From NCBI GenBank assembly GCA_946811185.2, contig OX328106.1:47504311-47568310 (forward strand): 64,000 bases of DNA. Direction: 5' to 3'. The position numbers and the translations under genes are program-made. This document shows positions 1-10,112 of this stretch, piece after piece. Each line of letters opens with the position of its first letter. The stretch's first letter is position 1. The stretch comes from Hippopus hippopus (taxonomy: Eukaryota; Mollusca; Bivalvia; Cardiida; Cardiidae). The notes under the pieces are model-generated. The model did not search any database. It saw nothing but the letters and a program-made list of their open reading frames with translations, and was not told the DNA's origin.

Positions 1-215
1 AATTTTGTACAAGCATGTATCTATAAATCAAAATCTTTTGTGGATAAACAAAATGAGTGAGACCTGCAGTCTGCGATTTTGAATGTAAATCACGGTTCAC
101 TTCAGTTTGTTGCCTATACAACCACTTCGTGAACACAAGCAACCTTGTCCTCCACAATAACTAATTGAGATAAGAATAACAATAAAAATTGCCAAAAAGT
201 GGAAATCTATATGAA

Positions 216-440
216 TCCTTTACCATACAGTTCTGACTTTTAACAACCCCAAAAAAGTGAGCTTTTGAAAACATTATGGGAAAAGGAAAAAAATGCTGGT
301 AACCAGCATTTTCTCCTTTTCCCAAAATGTTTTCTACCCTTCTATAATCATATTTCATTTTTTGAGTCACATTTTTTTGTTGTCTGCAAATGTTTTCAAT
401 TTGGACAAGTCTATCATTTTGTTGTTTGGCAAAGGGATAA
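216..440. mobile_element. MITE family A copy (palindromic centre)
   Basis: Centre at about 268-335 is a near-perfect palindrome (GAAAACATT..GGAAAAGGA / TCCTTTTCCC..ATGTTTTC, meeting at GGTAACC). The outer ends read CTTTACCA and TTTGGCAAAGG. Better copies (12318-12555, 55797-56024) show TTAA at both borders and CTCTTTACCA-type inverted ends, suggesting a piggyBac-like TTAA MITE. This copy lies in an intron of the receptor-like gene. Confidence 0.65.
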
Positions 441-469
441 TCACTGGATGATGAAACATTATTCCTTAC

Positions 470-568
470 CTCAGGTATAATGACAACTTTGTAATTTTTC
501 TGTGACTTTTCCTGAGTCAGAGAATCTACTGAAACATTGAGTCCTTGTTTCTCTGTCCAGTAGCCAAG
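470..568 (-). CDS. iGluR-like gene, exon linking amino-terminal and ligand-binding domains
   Basis: This 99-nt exon (33 codons, phase 0/0) has acceptor TTTTGTGTGACAG and donor GAG|GTAAGG. It encodes LGYWTEKQGLNVSV ... KNYKVVIIPE. This is the most diagnostic exon. Ionotropic glutamate receptors have a conserved IGxWdxxxGLN segment at the end of the amino-terminal domain, followed by a hydrophobic strand (like LIVTTILEEPYV) that opens the ligand-binding domain. The rest of the gene (ligand-binding domain, pore) would lie to the left of the window. Subtype (kainate, AMPA, delta or a lineage-specific receptor) cannot be told. Confidence 0.6.
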
Positions 569-580
569 CTGTCACACAAA

Positions 581-1070
581 AAAAAAATATCCAAGATAAA
601 GACGGATAATTTGTTCGTCTTTGTTTAATAAGTTTTCAAAACAACGTATATAATTTAACATTTTTCCCTTGGAATACCCACTGACAAGTTTCCTTTGTGG
701 AATTGTATACAAAACCAGACTGCACATAAAATACATCTTAGACCTGAATTTGCATACAGTGTGGGAGTAAACTGTCGTTCATAAACATGAAAGCCAGTAT
801 TTCATGGAATATTCATGTTTTATTAGAAAGATTTTTACATGCATTGTGTCTAGGCATTCTTATTGATCGCTTTTAGAACCACAAATTAACAAAAGTAACA
901 TGAGAACGACAATAAAATGGACAATTAAAATGATAATGACGTAGCATTATTATCATAGTAATCATCAGTAATATCATCGTAATGGGTATCTACTTTGTAA
1001 TTCATGGGGAAATCATCATCGTTATGAACTTTTCCGTTATCTTAAATTTTTATCAGAAGTAAGTACAGCC
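581..1070. other. Intron sequence of the iGluR-like gene
   Basis: AT-rich sequence between two exons of the minus-strand gene. I see no further coding, RNA or repeat signal here. Confidence 0.4.
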
Positions 1071-1078
1071 AATCTTAC

Positions 1079-1141
1079 CCATGCCGATTCAAATTCCTTC
1101 CCTTGGTTAAATACGACCTTTCTAATGTTTAATTTGATAAT
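1079..1141 (-). CDS. iGluR-like gene, short exon (FNQGKEFESAW)
   Basis: This 63-nt exon (21 codons, phase 0/0) has acceptor TTATTCGACAG and donor TGG|GTAAGA. It encodes IIKLNIRKVVFNQGKEFESAW. It corresponds in position and pattern to the GRITFN..G.R strand of glutamate-receptor amino-terminal domains. Both neighbours (2305-2159 and 568-470) are also phase 0, so the three exons join without a shift. Confidence 0.5.
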
Positions 1142-1595
1142 CTGTCGAATAACTCGAGAAGAAGAAACGATAGGACCGAAAACGCCGTCGTGGTCAACCT
1201 GTCAAGAAACGATCGTTCGAATCTTTATTCTTTTTTATACCAGTCAACAAAACCTTCAACTAGTGGATATTAAAAATAATTGCACTCAACTAAAGCATGA
1301 TGGAATTTGTTTCAGACAGGACAAAAAACAGTGTAGTCAAAAAAGGGAAATGCTTGTTACAAGTACATGTACTATTAGGTTGCAAAACACCATAGGGTTG
1401 TAAGTAAAGCGGCAAAAAATTTTCTGGACTCCATAGATAGGCGTATTGTCTGTCGTGATATAGTTGACATACTACTGAATACATTGTCACACAAACCAAC
1501 AAACCAAACAAACATTAAAAGACCGATATGTTATGAGCTATTGCTACGGAACAAAGTCTATAGTAAAGTATCTGGATCTATACTGCATTACATTT

Positions 1596-1865
1596 GGGCC
1601 ATGCTCTGGCAAAAAGGGGTTTTATACATCTCCACGATGCGTTATATCGAGCAAGTCGTCACATAATTAGGAATCCATAACAAAAACAAAACATTTTGTC
1701 TGACAACCGACTGGATCATGAGGTAGTAAGGTCATTAGACATGCATACAAATTTAAAAAAGTAGCAAAAAGTTTCATCCCATGTCAGTCTGCGCGGACTG
1801 CGCAGGCTGACATGGGTTGATAGTTTTTGCAAATGCATTAATCCCCTTTTTAGAGAGCATGGTTC
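1596..1865 (+). mobile_element. MITE family B copy (GC-rich hairpin MITE)
   Basis: About 270 bp. The ends are inverted copies of a GAGCCATGCTCTGGCAAAAG-like terminus and the matching CTTTT..GAGCATGGCTC. An internal hairpin near 1780-1812 has the family core CAGTCTGCGCGGACTGCGCAG. There is no coding capacity. Many copies occur in this window in both orientations. Confidence 0.7.
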
Positions 1866-1884
1866 ATTCATTTGACACTCCAAC

Positions 1885-1985
1885 AGTCCGTGGTTGTGAG
1901 ATAGAGCGTCGGCCTCGTAACCATAGGGTTTCGAGTTCGATACCTGGGAGCGGGTGTCAACTTCGGGATTTTTCATTGGCCTACA
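1885..1985 (+). repeat. Possible tRNA-derived SINE head
   Basis: Contains GAGTTCGATACC, close to a tRNA-type B box (GGTTCGANTCC), preceded by an A-box-like GAGATAGAGCGTCGG stretch. A similar segment recurs at 4790-4872, including the downstream GGGTGTCAACTT..TTTCATTGGCC. The shared non-tRNA tail argues for a short interspersed element rather than a functional tRNA. Confidence 0.4.
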
Positions 1986-2158
1986 CATTTTGCGCGAGTA
2001 CTGGTGTAGTTCCCAGGAAGCAGAATCGAGAGAGATTAGTATAAGTTGTAAGAACTTGTTTCTCAATCGATGTAAAATAAATATGTTTAAAACTTTAAAA
2101 CTAACAGTTGAGTCAAGAAAGGCAAACCATGTCAGTTTACAATTATACATGTACGTAC

Positions 2159-2305
2159 GTTTGAGAGACTCTCGACGATCCTCTGTCTATCTATACTACC
2201 AGGCTCTTCGTTGCTATAGCAACTGTTGGTCTTGACCAATCCTACAGTTTCAGGCAGTTTATCTTCAAAAACTGTCAGAAGATCATAAACGAAGGCCTCG
2301 TCTAC
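2159..2305 (-). CDS. iGluR-like gene, exon for the late amino-terminal domain
   Basis: This 147-nt exon (49 codons, phase 0/0) has acceptor TTTATAATTCAG and donor AAC|GTACGT. It encodes VDEAFVYDLLTVFEDKLPE... and ends RQRIVESLSN. The family segment just before the end of the amino-terminal domain reads like EAALMYDAVHVVSVAVQQ, then a cysteine-containing loop, then a helix. The same order is visible here, including one Cys at about residue 29 of the exon. It joins in phase to the exon at 1141-1079. Confidence 0.55.
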
Positions 2306-2344
2306 CTGAATTATAAATATAAATCGATGACTGTACGAGCTGCA

Positions 2345-2402
2345 AAAGAGTATCGACCAAGGTCAGCCTGTTAAGTCCGCGCAGGCTGACATGGGTCGAA
2401 CT
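2345..2402. repeat. Family B hairpin fragment
   Basis: An isolated hairpin core (TATCGACCAAGGTCAGCCTG .. CAGGCTGACATGGGTCGA) without the MITE ends. Confidence 0.5.
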
Positions 2403-2497
2403 TTTTTTGCTATTTGTAAGTTTTCTGCACGTCAAATGGGCCGTTCTATCTCGGGATTCAGTTGTCAGACAAAATGGATTTTATGGATCCATAATTA

Positions 2498-2766
2498 TAT
2501 GGCTTGCATCACGCGAAAAGGGGCATTCGGACATTTGCGTAAAGTGTGGTCTCGGTTCAGCCTGCGCAATCCGCGCAGGCTAATCCGAGACGGCACTTTA
2601 CGACTACTTTAGATTTTGTCCTTCAGTAGACATACGCAAAACAGAAAATTACATAAAAACGGAAAGTGTCGTCTCGGATTAGCCTGCGCGGACTGCGCAG
2701 GCTGATCCGAGATGACACTTTACGCAAATGTCCGAATGTCCCTTTTCGCCTGTTGCAGGCCAATTA
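2498..2766. mobile_element. MITE family C copy (two hairpins)
   Basis: Inverted ends read TGCATCACGCGAAAAGGGGC and its approximate complement. Inside are two hairpins with the core GTCTCGGATTAGCCTGCGC, separated by an AT-rich spacer with TTTTGTCCTTCAGTAGAC. Further copies are at 32437-32702 and 54905-55172. Confidence 0.7.
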
Positions 2767-2905
2767 TGATGATTTGCTTTGTATAATGCATCACGGAAAT
2801 GCATTCAACCCCCTTTTGCCAAAGCATGGCTCAATTTATTTATCAGCCGTTTCGTTATACGTTTCTTTGAAGATTTTCAATTTGCTGTAAGAGACAGGGA
2901 CGTAA

Positions 2906-3188
2906 GAGACAGTGAGACAGAGACGTTCAATTATACTTCTTTCTGTTAATATCACGTGATTTTCAACTGCAGTAAATACGAGGAACTTGGGAAAAAAGCC
3001 TGTTTAATTGGTATTGATCTTGTATTATGTCTAAACCACTTCTACATCTTTTTGAGTATGATAACAATCTACTCAATAATTCAGTTCATTATATCTACTT
3101 GCTATTGGATAATAACAAGTTGTAGGAATTTCTTTATATAAGTACATAAAATATGCAAATGTAATACATAGAGGATATTTGTTTTTTT
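2906..3188. other. Unassigned AT-rich intron sequence
   Basis: No gene, RNA or clear repeat seen. Confidence 0.3.
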
Positions 3189-3189
3189 C

Positions 3190-3320
3190 GGGGAAAGACT
3201 GAAATTTAATTCATCGAGTGAACATCATCGATAATATTATCACGAGTGGCTGCGCCATTCGTGAAAATATTACCGATGATCTTCACGAGATGAAGTAAAT
3301 TTCGATCTTTCACCGAAAAA
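3190..3320. repeat. Foldback repeat
   Basis: An imperfect palindrome. GACTGAAATTTAATTCATCG and GATCATCGATAATATT-like arms mirror GATGAAGTAAATTTCGATC, with ATTCGTGAA/TTCACGA near the centre. Probably a small foldback or MITE remnant. Confidence 0.45.
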
Positions 3321-3329
3321 AATTAATAT

Positions 3330-3672
3330 TCTATTTATTTCATGCTTTTAACCCTTTTTGGGAGGAACTTACATCAAAATCCAGAACAGTTCTTTTCGGT
3401 TATTCCCCCGTGGCGTACCCCCTCCGCATAGCAACGCATTACAATATTGCGTCAAGCGCAAGAAATTTAGGGTAAATTACGTCATATTTCCATCTGATTG
3501 AGAGGCACGCGCATTTTACCTAGGTTACTAGTGCGCGGGAACGACTGTTTCCGCCTTCAGTTGAAGATTTAGAGTATAAAAATCGGTATTTTCGCTGGTC
3601 GTAACCATTGAATATCGAAAAATATTTCACCATTATTTCTCGATAATCTACTGGAAAGCATGAAATAATGAC
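3330..3672. repeat. Possible MITE with TTTCATGCTTT ends
   Basis: The stretch is bounded by TTTCATGCTTTT near 3340 and its inverse AAAGCATGAAA near 3655. The interior is richer in GC and has a TATAAAAATC motif, but no open frame. Interpretation is weak. Confidence 0.25.
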
Positions 3673-3889
3673 ATGTTTATGTATCGTGAGCCATTGGCCT
3701 CTTTACTTTTGTATAAAAGTTAGTTACTTTCATTCACCAACGTTATTGGCATCATTGAGATAACAGTCTGCATTTCTACTCTCACAAGTTAGTGTAGAAT
3801 GAGTTTACATTACTTGATAGAAGGTTTCTCTGGGCTTCCATAGGTAAGACCGAAGAAAAAGTCTAAAAAATTGCCCATGATCTAGCAAT

Positions 3890-4130
3890 TTAGGGCTTAA
3901 TGCATCTCCGTGATGCATCATACCGAGCAAGTCATCACATTCTTTGTAATTATGGATCCATAAAATCCATTCTGTCTAACAACAGATTGAATATGGTGGT
4001 AAACTGGTCCTTTAGCATGCAGAAAATTGACCAATAGCAAAAATCTTCGATCCATGTCAGCCTACGCGGACTGCGCAGGCTGACATGGGTCGATGCTTTT
4101 TGCAGATGCATTAAGCCCCCTTTTCACAAA
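3890..4130 (+). mobile_element. MITE family B copy, ends trimmed
   Basis: The body and internal hairpin (4045-4095) match family B, but the extreme ends (GAGCCATGCTC) are missing. Confidence 0.6.
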
Positions 4131-4343
4131 TATATAAACGTAAGAATACATGTGCGACAATGGCAACCACGTGACAGATTTCTTTGTCACCAACATTAAT
4201 TTGTAATTACTCAACTCCATAACAATGAACTTGAGGGAAGATATCTTCCCGAGAATTAATCGATATCAATACAAAGAAACTTCAAAGCAATGCCGACACA
4301 ATAGGTGTCACTAATTAATCCTTTTTCCTAGAGAAAATAGAGA

Positions 4344-4615
4344 TGAGCCATGTTCTGGCAAAAGGGGGCTTAATGCATCTCCGTGATACATTGCACCTAG
4401 CAAGTCATCATATAATTATGGATCCATAAAATCCATGTTGGATAACAACCGACTGAATCATGAGATAGACTGGTCTTTTGAGTCCTTTGACATGCAGGAA
4501 ATTGACCAATTGCGAAAAGTTTCGGCCCAGGTCAGCCTGCGCGGATTGCGCAGGCTGACCTGAGTCGATACTTTTCGCAGATGCATTAAGCCCCCTTTTC
4601 ACAAAGCACGGCTCA
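4344..4615 (+). mobile_element. MITE family B copy, near full length
   Basis: Both inverted ends are present (GAGCCATGTTCTGGC and AAAGCACGGCTC), with the internal CAGCCTGCGCGGATTGCGCA hairpin. Confidence 0.7.
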
Positions 4616-4789
4616 AATTATTAATTCCCAGGGAGAAATACTTTTTTACACTTGAACATAAAGATAAATGAAAGTGATTTTTTCTGTCTCTAAAAGTCCC
4701 TAGCTACAGCAAAGTTTTATGGCCTCTACGAAAAGTCTTACAAAGGCTTTAGAACACTATATTGAACCTTTAGGCTGCAAAGGGCCAAT

Positions 4790-4872
4790 CAAGTGTGCTG
4801 TAACCACAAGGTCCCGAGTTCGATTCCCGAGAGTGGGTGTCAACTTTAAGACTTTTCATTGGCCCACACATT
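4790..4872 (+). repeat. Possible tRNA-derived SINE fragment
   Basis: GAGTTCGATTCCCGAG resembles a B box. The following GGGTGTCAACTT..TTTCATTGGCC tail is shared with 1885-1985, so this is a repeat rather than a tRNA gene. Confidence 0.4.
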
Positions 4873-4875
4873 CGG

Positions 4876-5028
4876 CGCAAGTAACCAGCATTTTCTCCTT
4901 TTCCCACAATGTTTTCTATCCTATCAAAGAGAGAAATCATCATTTCAGCAACATTTAATTTGTCGTCTGCAAATGCTTTCAATTTGGACCAGTCTAAAAA
5001 TTTTTCGTTTTGTAAAGAGTTAAAAGAA
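4876..5028. mobile_element. MITE family A, half copy
   Basis: Only the right half of the palindrome (GTAACCAGCATTTTCTCC onward) and right flank (AAATGCTTTCAATTTGGACC .. TAAAGAGTTAA) are present, abutting the SINE-like fragment. Confidence 0.55.
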
Positions 5029-5059
5029 TTGCACCGATAGAAACATTGTCACGATTTAC

Positions 5060-5200
5060 CTTTAGACTTAGGCTTTTATAAGTGCTGTCGAACGTCCTCA
5101 TAAACTGTAGATAAGCGTTCATTTTGTCGTTTGTTGCCGCTCCGTGTACCACTACCGCTCTCATTTTAAGCAGACACTTGTCACATGTTATTTTCGCATC
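5060..5200 (-). CDS. iGluR-like gene, amino-terminal domain exon (cysteine and VVVHG strand)
   Basis: This 141-nt exon (47 codons, phase 0 at both ends) has acceptor TTTAATCACAG and donor AAG|GTAAAT. It encodes DAKITCDKCLLKMRAVVVHG and then a helix ending YKSLSLK. A cysteine followed about nine residues on by a hydrophobic strand ending in HG/GP is what the amino-terminal domain of kainate/AMPA-type receptors shows (C.QL..GVAAIFGP). The domain continues with roughly 130-180 more residues in known family members. I could not find the exons for that part between 5060 and 2305. Confidence 0.5.
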
Positions 5201-5227
5201 CTGTGATTAAATTGGAAATGTTTGATA

Positions 5228-5580
5228 AGATTAAAGTCCCAATAGCGGCCAAAAGTAAACAATGCGGGTACTAAAATGCATCTAAATTTTAAATTGTGAA
5301 TGTGACAATCTGTTATTGTACGAACAGTCCAAGTGTTAGTCGCTGGCAGAAAAGTGAATCTTTGAAGTAGATTAAAACTTGCAAGGTCGCTCTGTCTTCT
5401 GTTTACTTTTAACTTGTTTTTTAAAATTCATTTTTTTTTGCCAGCGACTAACACTTGGAACGATCGTGCACTAGATTGCGATCTTCACAATAATTTCTAT
5501 ACTTTTACAAGGTACATGATTTAAATTCAAATGCGTTTCAACACACGCATTATTTATTTTTGACGCTACTGGGCCTTTAA
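5228..5580. mobile_element. Foldback element family E
   Basis: A long imperfect palindrome in which GTCCAAGTGTTAGTCGCTGG near 5328 is mirrored by CCAGCGACTAACACTTGGA near 5442. The outer arms are GCGGCCAAAAGTAAACAATG and its degenerate inverse. Related copies are at 15945-16215 and 16230-16560. No coding capacity. Confidence 0.6.
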
Positions 5581-5611
5581 GATAATCCAAATATATTCAA
5601 ATACTACCTTT

Positions 5612-6526
5612 TATACGGTGGCACAAAAGTGACATGGAAGATATATTTTATACTACGTGCGCACGCAGTAGCTAATACGTGCGCACGTAATAAGTAATAC
5701 GTGCGCACGCAGTAGTATTACGTGCGCACGCAGTAGCTAATACGTGCGCACATAATAACTAATACGTGCGCACGTAATACTATTGCGTGCGCACGTATTA
5801 GCTAATACGTGCGCACGTAATAGTTATTACGTGCGCACGCAGTAGCTAGTACGTGCGCACGCAGTAGCTAATACGTGCGCACGTATTAACTAATACGTGC
5901 GCACGTATTAACTAATACGTGCGCACGTAATAATCGACCAATCAGTTTATAAGGATCAATAAATGTCTATCTTCCACTTCCATCTTGAAACAATGGCTTC
6001 CGTTCATGATTCTGATTGGTGGATTATTACGTGCGCACGTAATATGTAATACGTGCGCACGTATTAGCTACTGTGTGCGCACGCAGTAGCTATTACGTGC
6101 GCACGTATTAGTTATTACGTGCGCACGTAATAACTAATACGTGCGCACGTAATACTACTGCGTGCGCACGTATTACTTATTACGTGCGCACGTATTAGCT
6201 ACTGCGTGCGCACGTAGTATAAAATANNNNNNNNNNNNNNNNNNNNNNNNNNNNNNNNNNNNNNNNNNNNNNNNNNNNNNNNNNNNNNNNNNNNNNNNNN
6301 NNNNNNNNNNNNNNNNNNNNNNNNNNNNNNNNNNNNNNNNNNNNNNNNNNNNNNNNNNNNNNNNNNNNNNNNNNNNNNNNNNNNNNNNNNNNNNNNNNNN
6401 NNNNNNNNNNNNNNNNNNNNNNNNNNTGCGTGCGCACGTAATAACTAATACGTGCGCATGATTAGCTACTGCGTGCGCACGTAGTATAAAATATATCTTC
6501 CATGTCACTTTTGTGCCACCGTAGAA
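5612..6526. repeat. Large foldback of ACGTGCGCACGT repeats with an assembly gap
   Basis: About 0.9 kb of close-packed units of the palindrome ACGTGCGCACGT separated by TAATA/GTAGTATT-type linkers. The outer arms are inverted: GTGGCACAAAAGTGACATGG at 5619 and its exact reverse complement near 6502. A ~85-bp non-repeat island (5935-6020) sits between two repeat blocks. The run of N at 6227-6426 is exactly 200 bases and probably marks collapse of the hairpin in assembly. The inverted ends suggest a MITE-like element whose interior expanded. Confidence 0.7.
6227..6426. other. Assembly gap (200 N)
   Basis: A run of exactly 200 undetermined bases inside the ACGTGCGCACGT repeat. Open frames running through it are meaningless. 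Confidence 0.99.
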
Positions 6527-6732
6527 ATTGTATGGCAAGCATTCATTGCTACTAAGGCTAAACGAGGTTTGAGCCTGAATTCCTAACAGTAGGCTACTCT
6601 ATGAGAAAGAAAAAAAAAATCTAGTAATCATTTTCTTTATTTTCAGGTAGATCATTTAGCTATTATGGTTCTAACAAACTGGTGGTATAAGAGACAAAGC
6701 GATAGATACACATACACAGAGAAAAGAAAATG

Positions 6733-6734
<2 letters not shown>

Positions 6735-6829
<95 letters not shown>
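6735..6829. repeat. (AG)n microsatellite
   Basis: About 47 uninterrupted AG units. Confidence 0.95.
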
Positions 6830-6831
<2 letters not shown>

Positions 6832-7027
6832 CATCGAAAATCATTAAATATGTTTACATTATAACATTTATTGTATGTAAATCAAACGTTCTGTAGACAT
6901 AACCTCAGTAAGTAACCATGTTTTCCAAGGAGTAAATTAACACTTAGAGCGCCGAATAAACACAACTTTGGGATTTTGGGTCTAGAAATTAAGTGCGATT
7001 TCAATGCTGCTTTCGTCTGTAGAATTT

Positions 7028-7108
7028 CAACAAAGCGGACAGTGTAGATCAAAGATCAGACTGCACGTTTTGTGCAGTCTGATCTTTGATCTGTACTGTC
7101 CGCAAAGG
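7028..7108. mobile_element. Hairpin family D fragment
   Basis: Core hairpin GCGGACAGTGTAGATCAAAG .. TGTACTGTCCGC around CAGACTGCACG/CGTGCAGTCTG. It lies just left of the receptor-gene exon at 7168. Fuller copies of this family are bounded by TTAACCCTTAGGCTGCTAA and its inverse. Confidence 0.55.
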
Positions 7109-7167
7109 CAACTACAGCTGTGAAGGACACTTTAAGGGCTGAAAGCTTATAATGACCTGCAACTCAC

Positions 7168-7302
7168 CTTCATCAAAAGTTTTGTAGGTATCATTTTCGC
7201 TAGATACAATAACAGTCATGTCCGTATTGAGGTGAGGGCCGTGGGTTAGAATCTTTCTCAAATCGGGATTGTTTTCCGTCAGTTTTTTATCCACCACTGT
7301 GA
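7168..7302 (-). CDS. iGluR-like gene, exon 2 (start of the amino-terminal domain)
   Basis: This 135-nt minus-strand exon has acceptor TTGTCTTTTCAG and a near-perfect donor AAG|GTGAGT. It is open in one frame and reads ITVVDKKLTENNPDLRKIL... through MTVIVSSENDTYKTFDE. The pattern resembles the start of an ionotropic glutamate receptor amino-terminal domain, where a hydrophobic strand is followed by a segment like DSFEASKKAC. It enters in phase 1, matching exon 1, and leaves in phase 1. The next exon found (5200-5060) opens in phase 0, so either a short exon is missing between them or a border or base is wrong. Confidence 0.5.
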
Positions 7303-7427
7303 CTGAAAAGACAATAAAATGTACATCGAACGTTTTCTTTGCCAAGCGATTTAAAAAGCTTTCTCGGCTGGCGTAGATCAGAAGGTTAGCGTGGTCCTTG
7401 GTCATTAAAAAAATGCAAATAAAAAAC

Positions 7428-7525
7428 AGTTTCGACTCATGTCAGCCTGCACAGCCCACGCAGGCTGACATGAGCCGAAACTTCTGCAGATGCATTAAAC
7501 CCCCTTTTCGCAGAGCATGGTTCAA
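7428..7525. mobile_element. MITE family B fragment
   Basis: Only the internal hairpin and the right terminus (GCATTAAACCCCCTTTTCGC .. GAGCATGGTTC) remain. Confidence 0.55.
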
Positions 7526-7526
7526 G

Positions 7527-7738
7527 GTCAAGGCCTGTATTTACCAACCATTCTAAATTTATAGCATTCTTTGGTCTAATTCTTTTAAATACTTTTTTTA
7601 AATTTCAAAGTAACGCATTTTCTGATTGGGTGACTCAAATGGTGTAGCCGATCAAAAATTAAGTTACTTTGTAAATCTGAAAATTAAGGCATGGATGCAG
7701 TTTATAATCGTTGGTAAATACAGGCCAAGACTGTACAA
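7527..7738. mobile_element. MITE family H copy
   Basis: Inverted ends read AGGCCTGTATTTACCAACCA and TGGTAAATACAGGCC. The interior has CTGATTGGGTGA. The same ends recur at 26448/27590 and partly near 19565, 20600 and 21300. Confidence 0.5.
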
Positions 7739-7739
7739 A

Positions 7740-8280
7740 ACCTGCACTCTGGTCTTGGATGTACAGCGTGTACTTGACCAAACTTTGATCAAAGACAATC
7801 TTGAGAAGCAATAGAAATCCACTTTTATACCTCGAAAAAGGCCAGTTTTAGTTACATGGCAGCGAGAAATGGAAACAAATTAAATTTACCTAAACCCCAC
7901 TCCTTGTCTAGTGAAAATAATGTTGCCAAAAATAGATCGTCTATTTTTCTAAAATTGTTTTTCATGCCTTTGCCACAAAGTTTTCTTAGGGTTTATTTTA
8001 TGAGGTAGAATACATCAAAACTTTTACGAAATTTACACCAGCGTATTCTCAGTTTTCGCTAAGCACTTAAGGTATCTAACTAACATACAATAACCGTAAA
8101 AGAGATTTCTTTACATAGTCTGTATGTATAGAATAACATAGTATGTTTCCACAATGCTTTTAAATGACCGCCAACATTCACGAGAGCTGTTTAACTTGAA
8201 AAGGCCAATACTTTACCTTGATAACTTTGACATGGTGAACGCAAACGTTAAACGACATTAAACTTAAGCAGAGATGTAGA
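7740..8280. other. Intron sequence, nothing recognised
   Basis: Lies within the large first intron of the minus-strand receptor-like gene. I see no open frame or repeat that I can support. Confidence 0.3.
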
Positions 8281-9215
8281 GGTCCACAAGAATGCTAGAG
8301 CAGAGGGCTTGACACCAATAAGATGGTTTAATCTTTGGTTTAGATCATACTGTAATCTCGACAGATTGGGCAAGACAACAGCAGTATGGTAAGTACATCA
8401 ATCAGAAGGCATATTGGAGGTATAACAACGGACTACAACTGCTGACCGATTTTTGATCATCCAGGCCCGATGAAACCGGCTCTCAACTGCAACGTAACTT
8501 CGTACTGATCTTCGTAATGCTTTGGGGATCAATGTTTTGACGCAGACCGTTCGTAGACAGCTGAACGTAGGTAATCTCCGGTCAAAAAATGCTAATATAC
8601 AGATTAAACTGACTCCCCATTTCCAGCAGACCCGTTTTAAATGAGCAAAGGAGCACGGAAGATGAACCAGATAAAGCTGGCGACATGTTGTATTCACCAG
8701 CCAGTCTAGGTTTCGCCTAGACTTTTCGGACAGGCTTTACAGAGTTTGAAGAACACCGACGGAAAGGTTTCACGCGGCAAATATTACTTAGCATGACCGT
8801 TATGGATGCGGATCAGTCATGTGGCATCAGTTGGGAACGTGCGGACTGACATGATTATACTCAACAGAAGCACATTGACTGGTCATTGGTACATCGCATA
8901 TATTTTGGACACCCAGGTAACTTTAGGCTAATGTAGTCGGCGATCAGTTCATTGTACTGGACAATAACATACGACCTACACAATCCCTATGATACCTTAA
9001 GAGAGAGGTCATTGTTCGCCCTGACTATCTGATATGAGTCCCATGGAGCAAACTGTGGAATTAATGCAAATTAGCACTTCAGCTCAACAGGTGCAACCAA
9101 GAAGTATCCAGGAGCTTACGGTCATGCTGGTGCAAGGATGGGCGGCCATCCCTGCTTGAACAATTAGAATCCTCATAGGGAGCGTAAGACATTATCAATC
9201 AATTGTAAACAGTCA
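8281..9215 (+). pseudogene. Decayed Tc1/mariner transposase
   Basis: Reading the plus strand with frameshifts and stops gives pieces in the order of a Tc1-type transposase. A DNA-binding stretch like HTVIS..WARQQQYG comes first. Then DRFLIIQAR.NRLSTAT..LR, TVRRQLNVGNLRSKN and KEHGR..W..VVFTSQSRF (the first DDE-region block, with the usual acidic residue changed). Next come DRYGCGSVMW, LDNNIRPT (cf. QDNARPH) and ELTVMLVQGWAAIP. No frame stays open for more than about 100 codons and several stops are present, so it is dead. The terminal inverted repeats were not identified. Confidence 0.7.
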
Positions 9216-9745
9216 TGAATCTCATTGAGTCTAAAAATTCAGCCAGTGATGGTGTTGACAACAATTCGAAATAAGAAATAAACTGCTTGATAGTAAAATA
9301 ATCTTAATTTAGAGGATTAGCTTCCTCTCTTGCATATAACTAGTGCAAAGAAATAAGAATATTAGTATATAAAACCTTTGGTGCTTAGCAAAAGCTGAGT
9401 AGTGTATGGATTAAAAAAAAAAAGACATTTTGATATGTTGCTTTATAGAATATATCTTAAGACATGCATGCTTGAAAATTCTTAAACATTTGCCGTTTAT
9501 GCCAGTATTTCACGCCCCCCCCCCCGTCTCTCTCTCTATCTCTCTCTCTCTCTCCGTCTTTCTTATCCTGGTTTAACCCCGCTTGCAGCTTCGAAAGAGC
9601 TGTATTCAAAGTACTGGTTAAAGAAACTTCAAGAACGCATGAATAGGTTCATTGCCCACCGTGCTATAATACTAGCGTAAGACACCAAATGCAAAAATAT
9701 AAACATTTAAAAGAAGCTAGGCAGTGTCTTTCGATTTAAAGATTT
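9216..9745. other. Intron sequence with poly-C and TC microsatellite
   Basis: Holds a C9 run and a short (TC)n tract near 9513-9556. Otherwise there is nothing to annotate. Confidence 0.4.
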
Positions 9746-9750
9746 TAATT

Positions 9751-9992
9751 TGAGCAGTGTTCTGGCAAAAGAGTGCCTCTCCACGATACATAGTACCAAG
9801 CAAGTCAGCATAAAATTGTGGATCCGTAAAGTTTATTTTGTCTTAGAACCGACTAAATCATGTCCTTTGAAATGCAGAAAATTTACGAAAAGCAAAAAGT
9901 ATGGGCCAAGGTCAGCCTGCGCGGACTGCGCAGGCTGACCTGGGCCGATACTTTTTGCAAAGGCATTAAGCCACGTTTTCACAGAGTATGGC
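9751..9992 (+). mobile_element. MITE family B copy
   Basis: GAGCAGTGTTCTGGCAAAAG start, hairpin core CAGCCTGCGCGGACTGCGCA at about 9914, and a CACAGAGTATGGCT end. Confidence 0.65.
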
Positions 9993-10112
9993 TTGTGTAT
10001 GTCTTTCAAACGTCGGGGCTTATAGACACTGGAAGCTTTGGTCGATGGTTCAACCCCTTTTTTATTTCTTTCGTCCATTTAGATACGTAATATTGACTTG
10101 GCATGCACTTAC

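Noticed and set aside
1885..1965. Possible tRNA gene
   Set aside because: A B-box-like motif is present, but no cloverleaf could be drawn, and the same non-tRNA tail recurs at 4790-4872, so a SINE-like repeat is more likely.
6162..6538. Open frames across the N gap
   Set aside because: Most of the translation is undetermined bases, and the rest is the ACGTGCGCACGT repeat.
6652..6847. Frames in the (AG)n tract
   Set aside because: Dinucleotide repeat read as (ER)n or (SL)n; not a gene.
8398..8697. 99-codon minus-strand frame
   Set aside because: It is the antisense shadow of the decayed Tc1 transposase on the plus strand.
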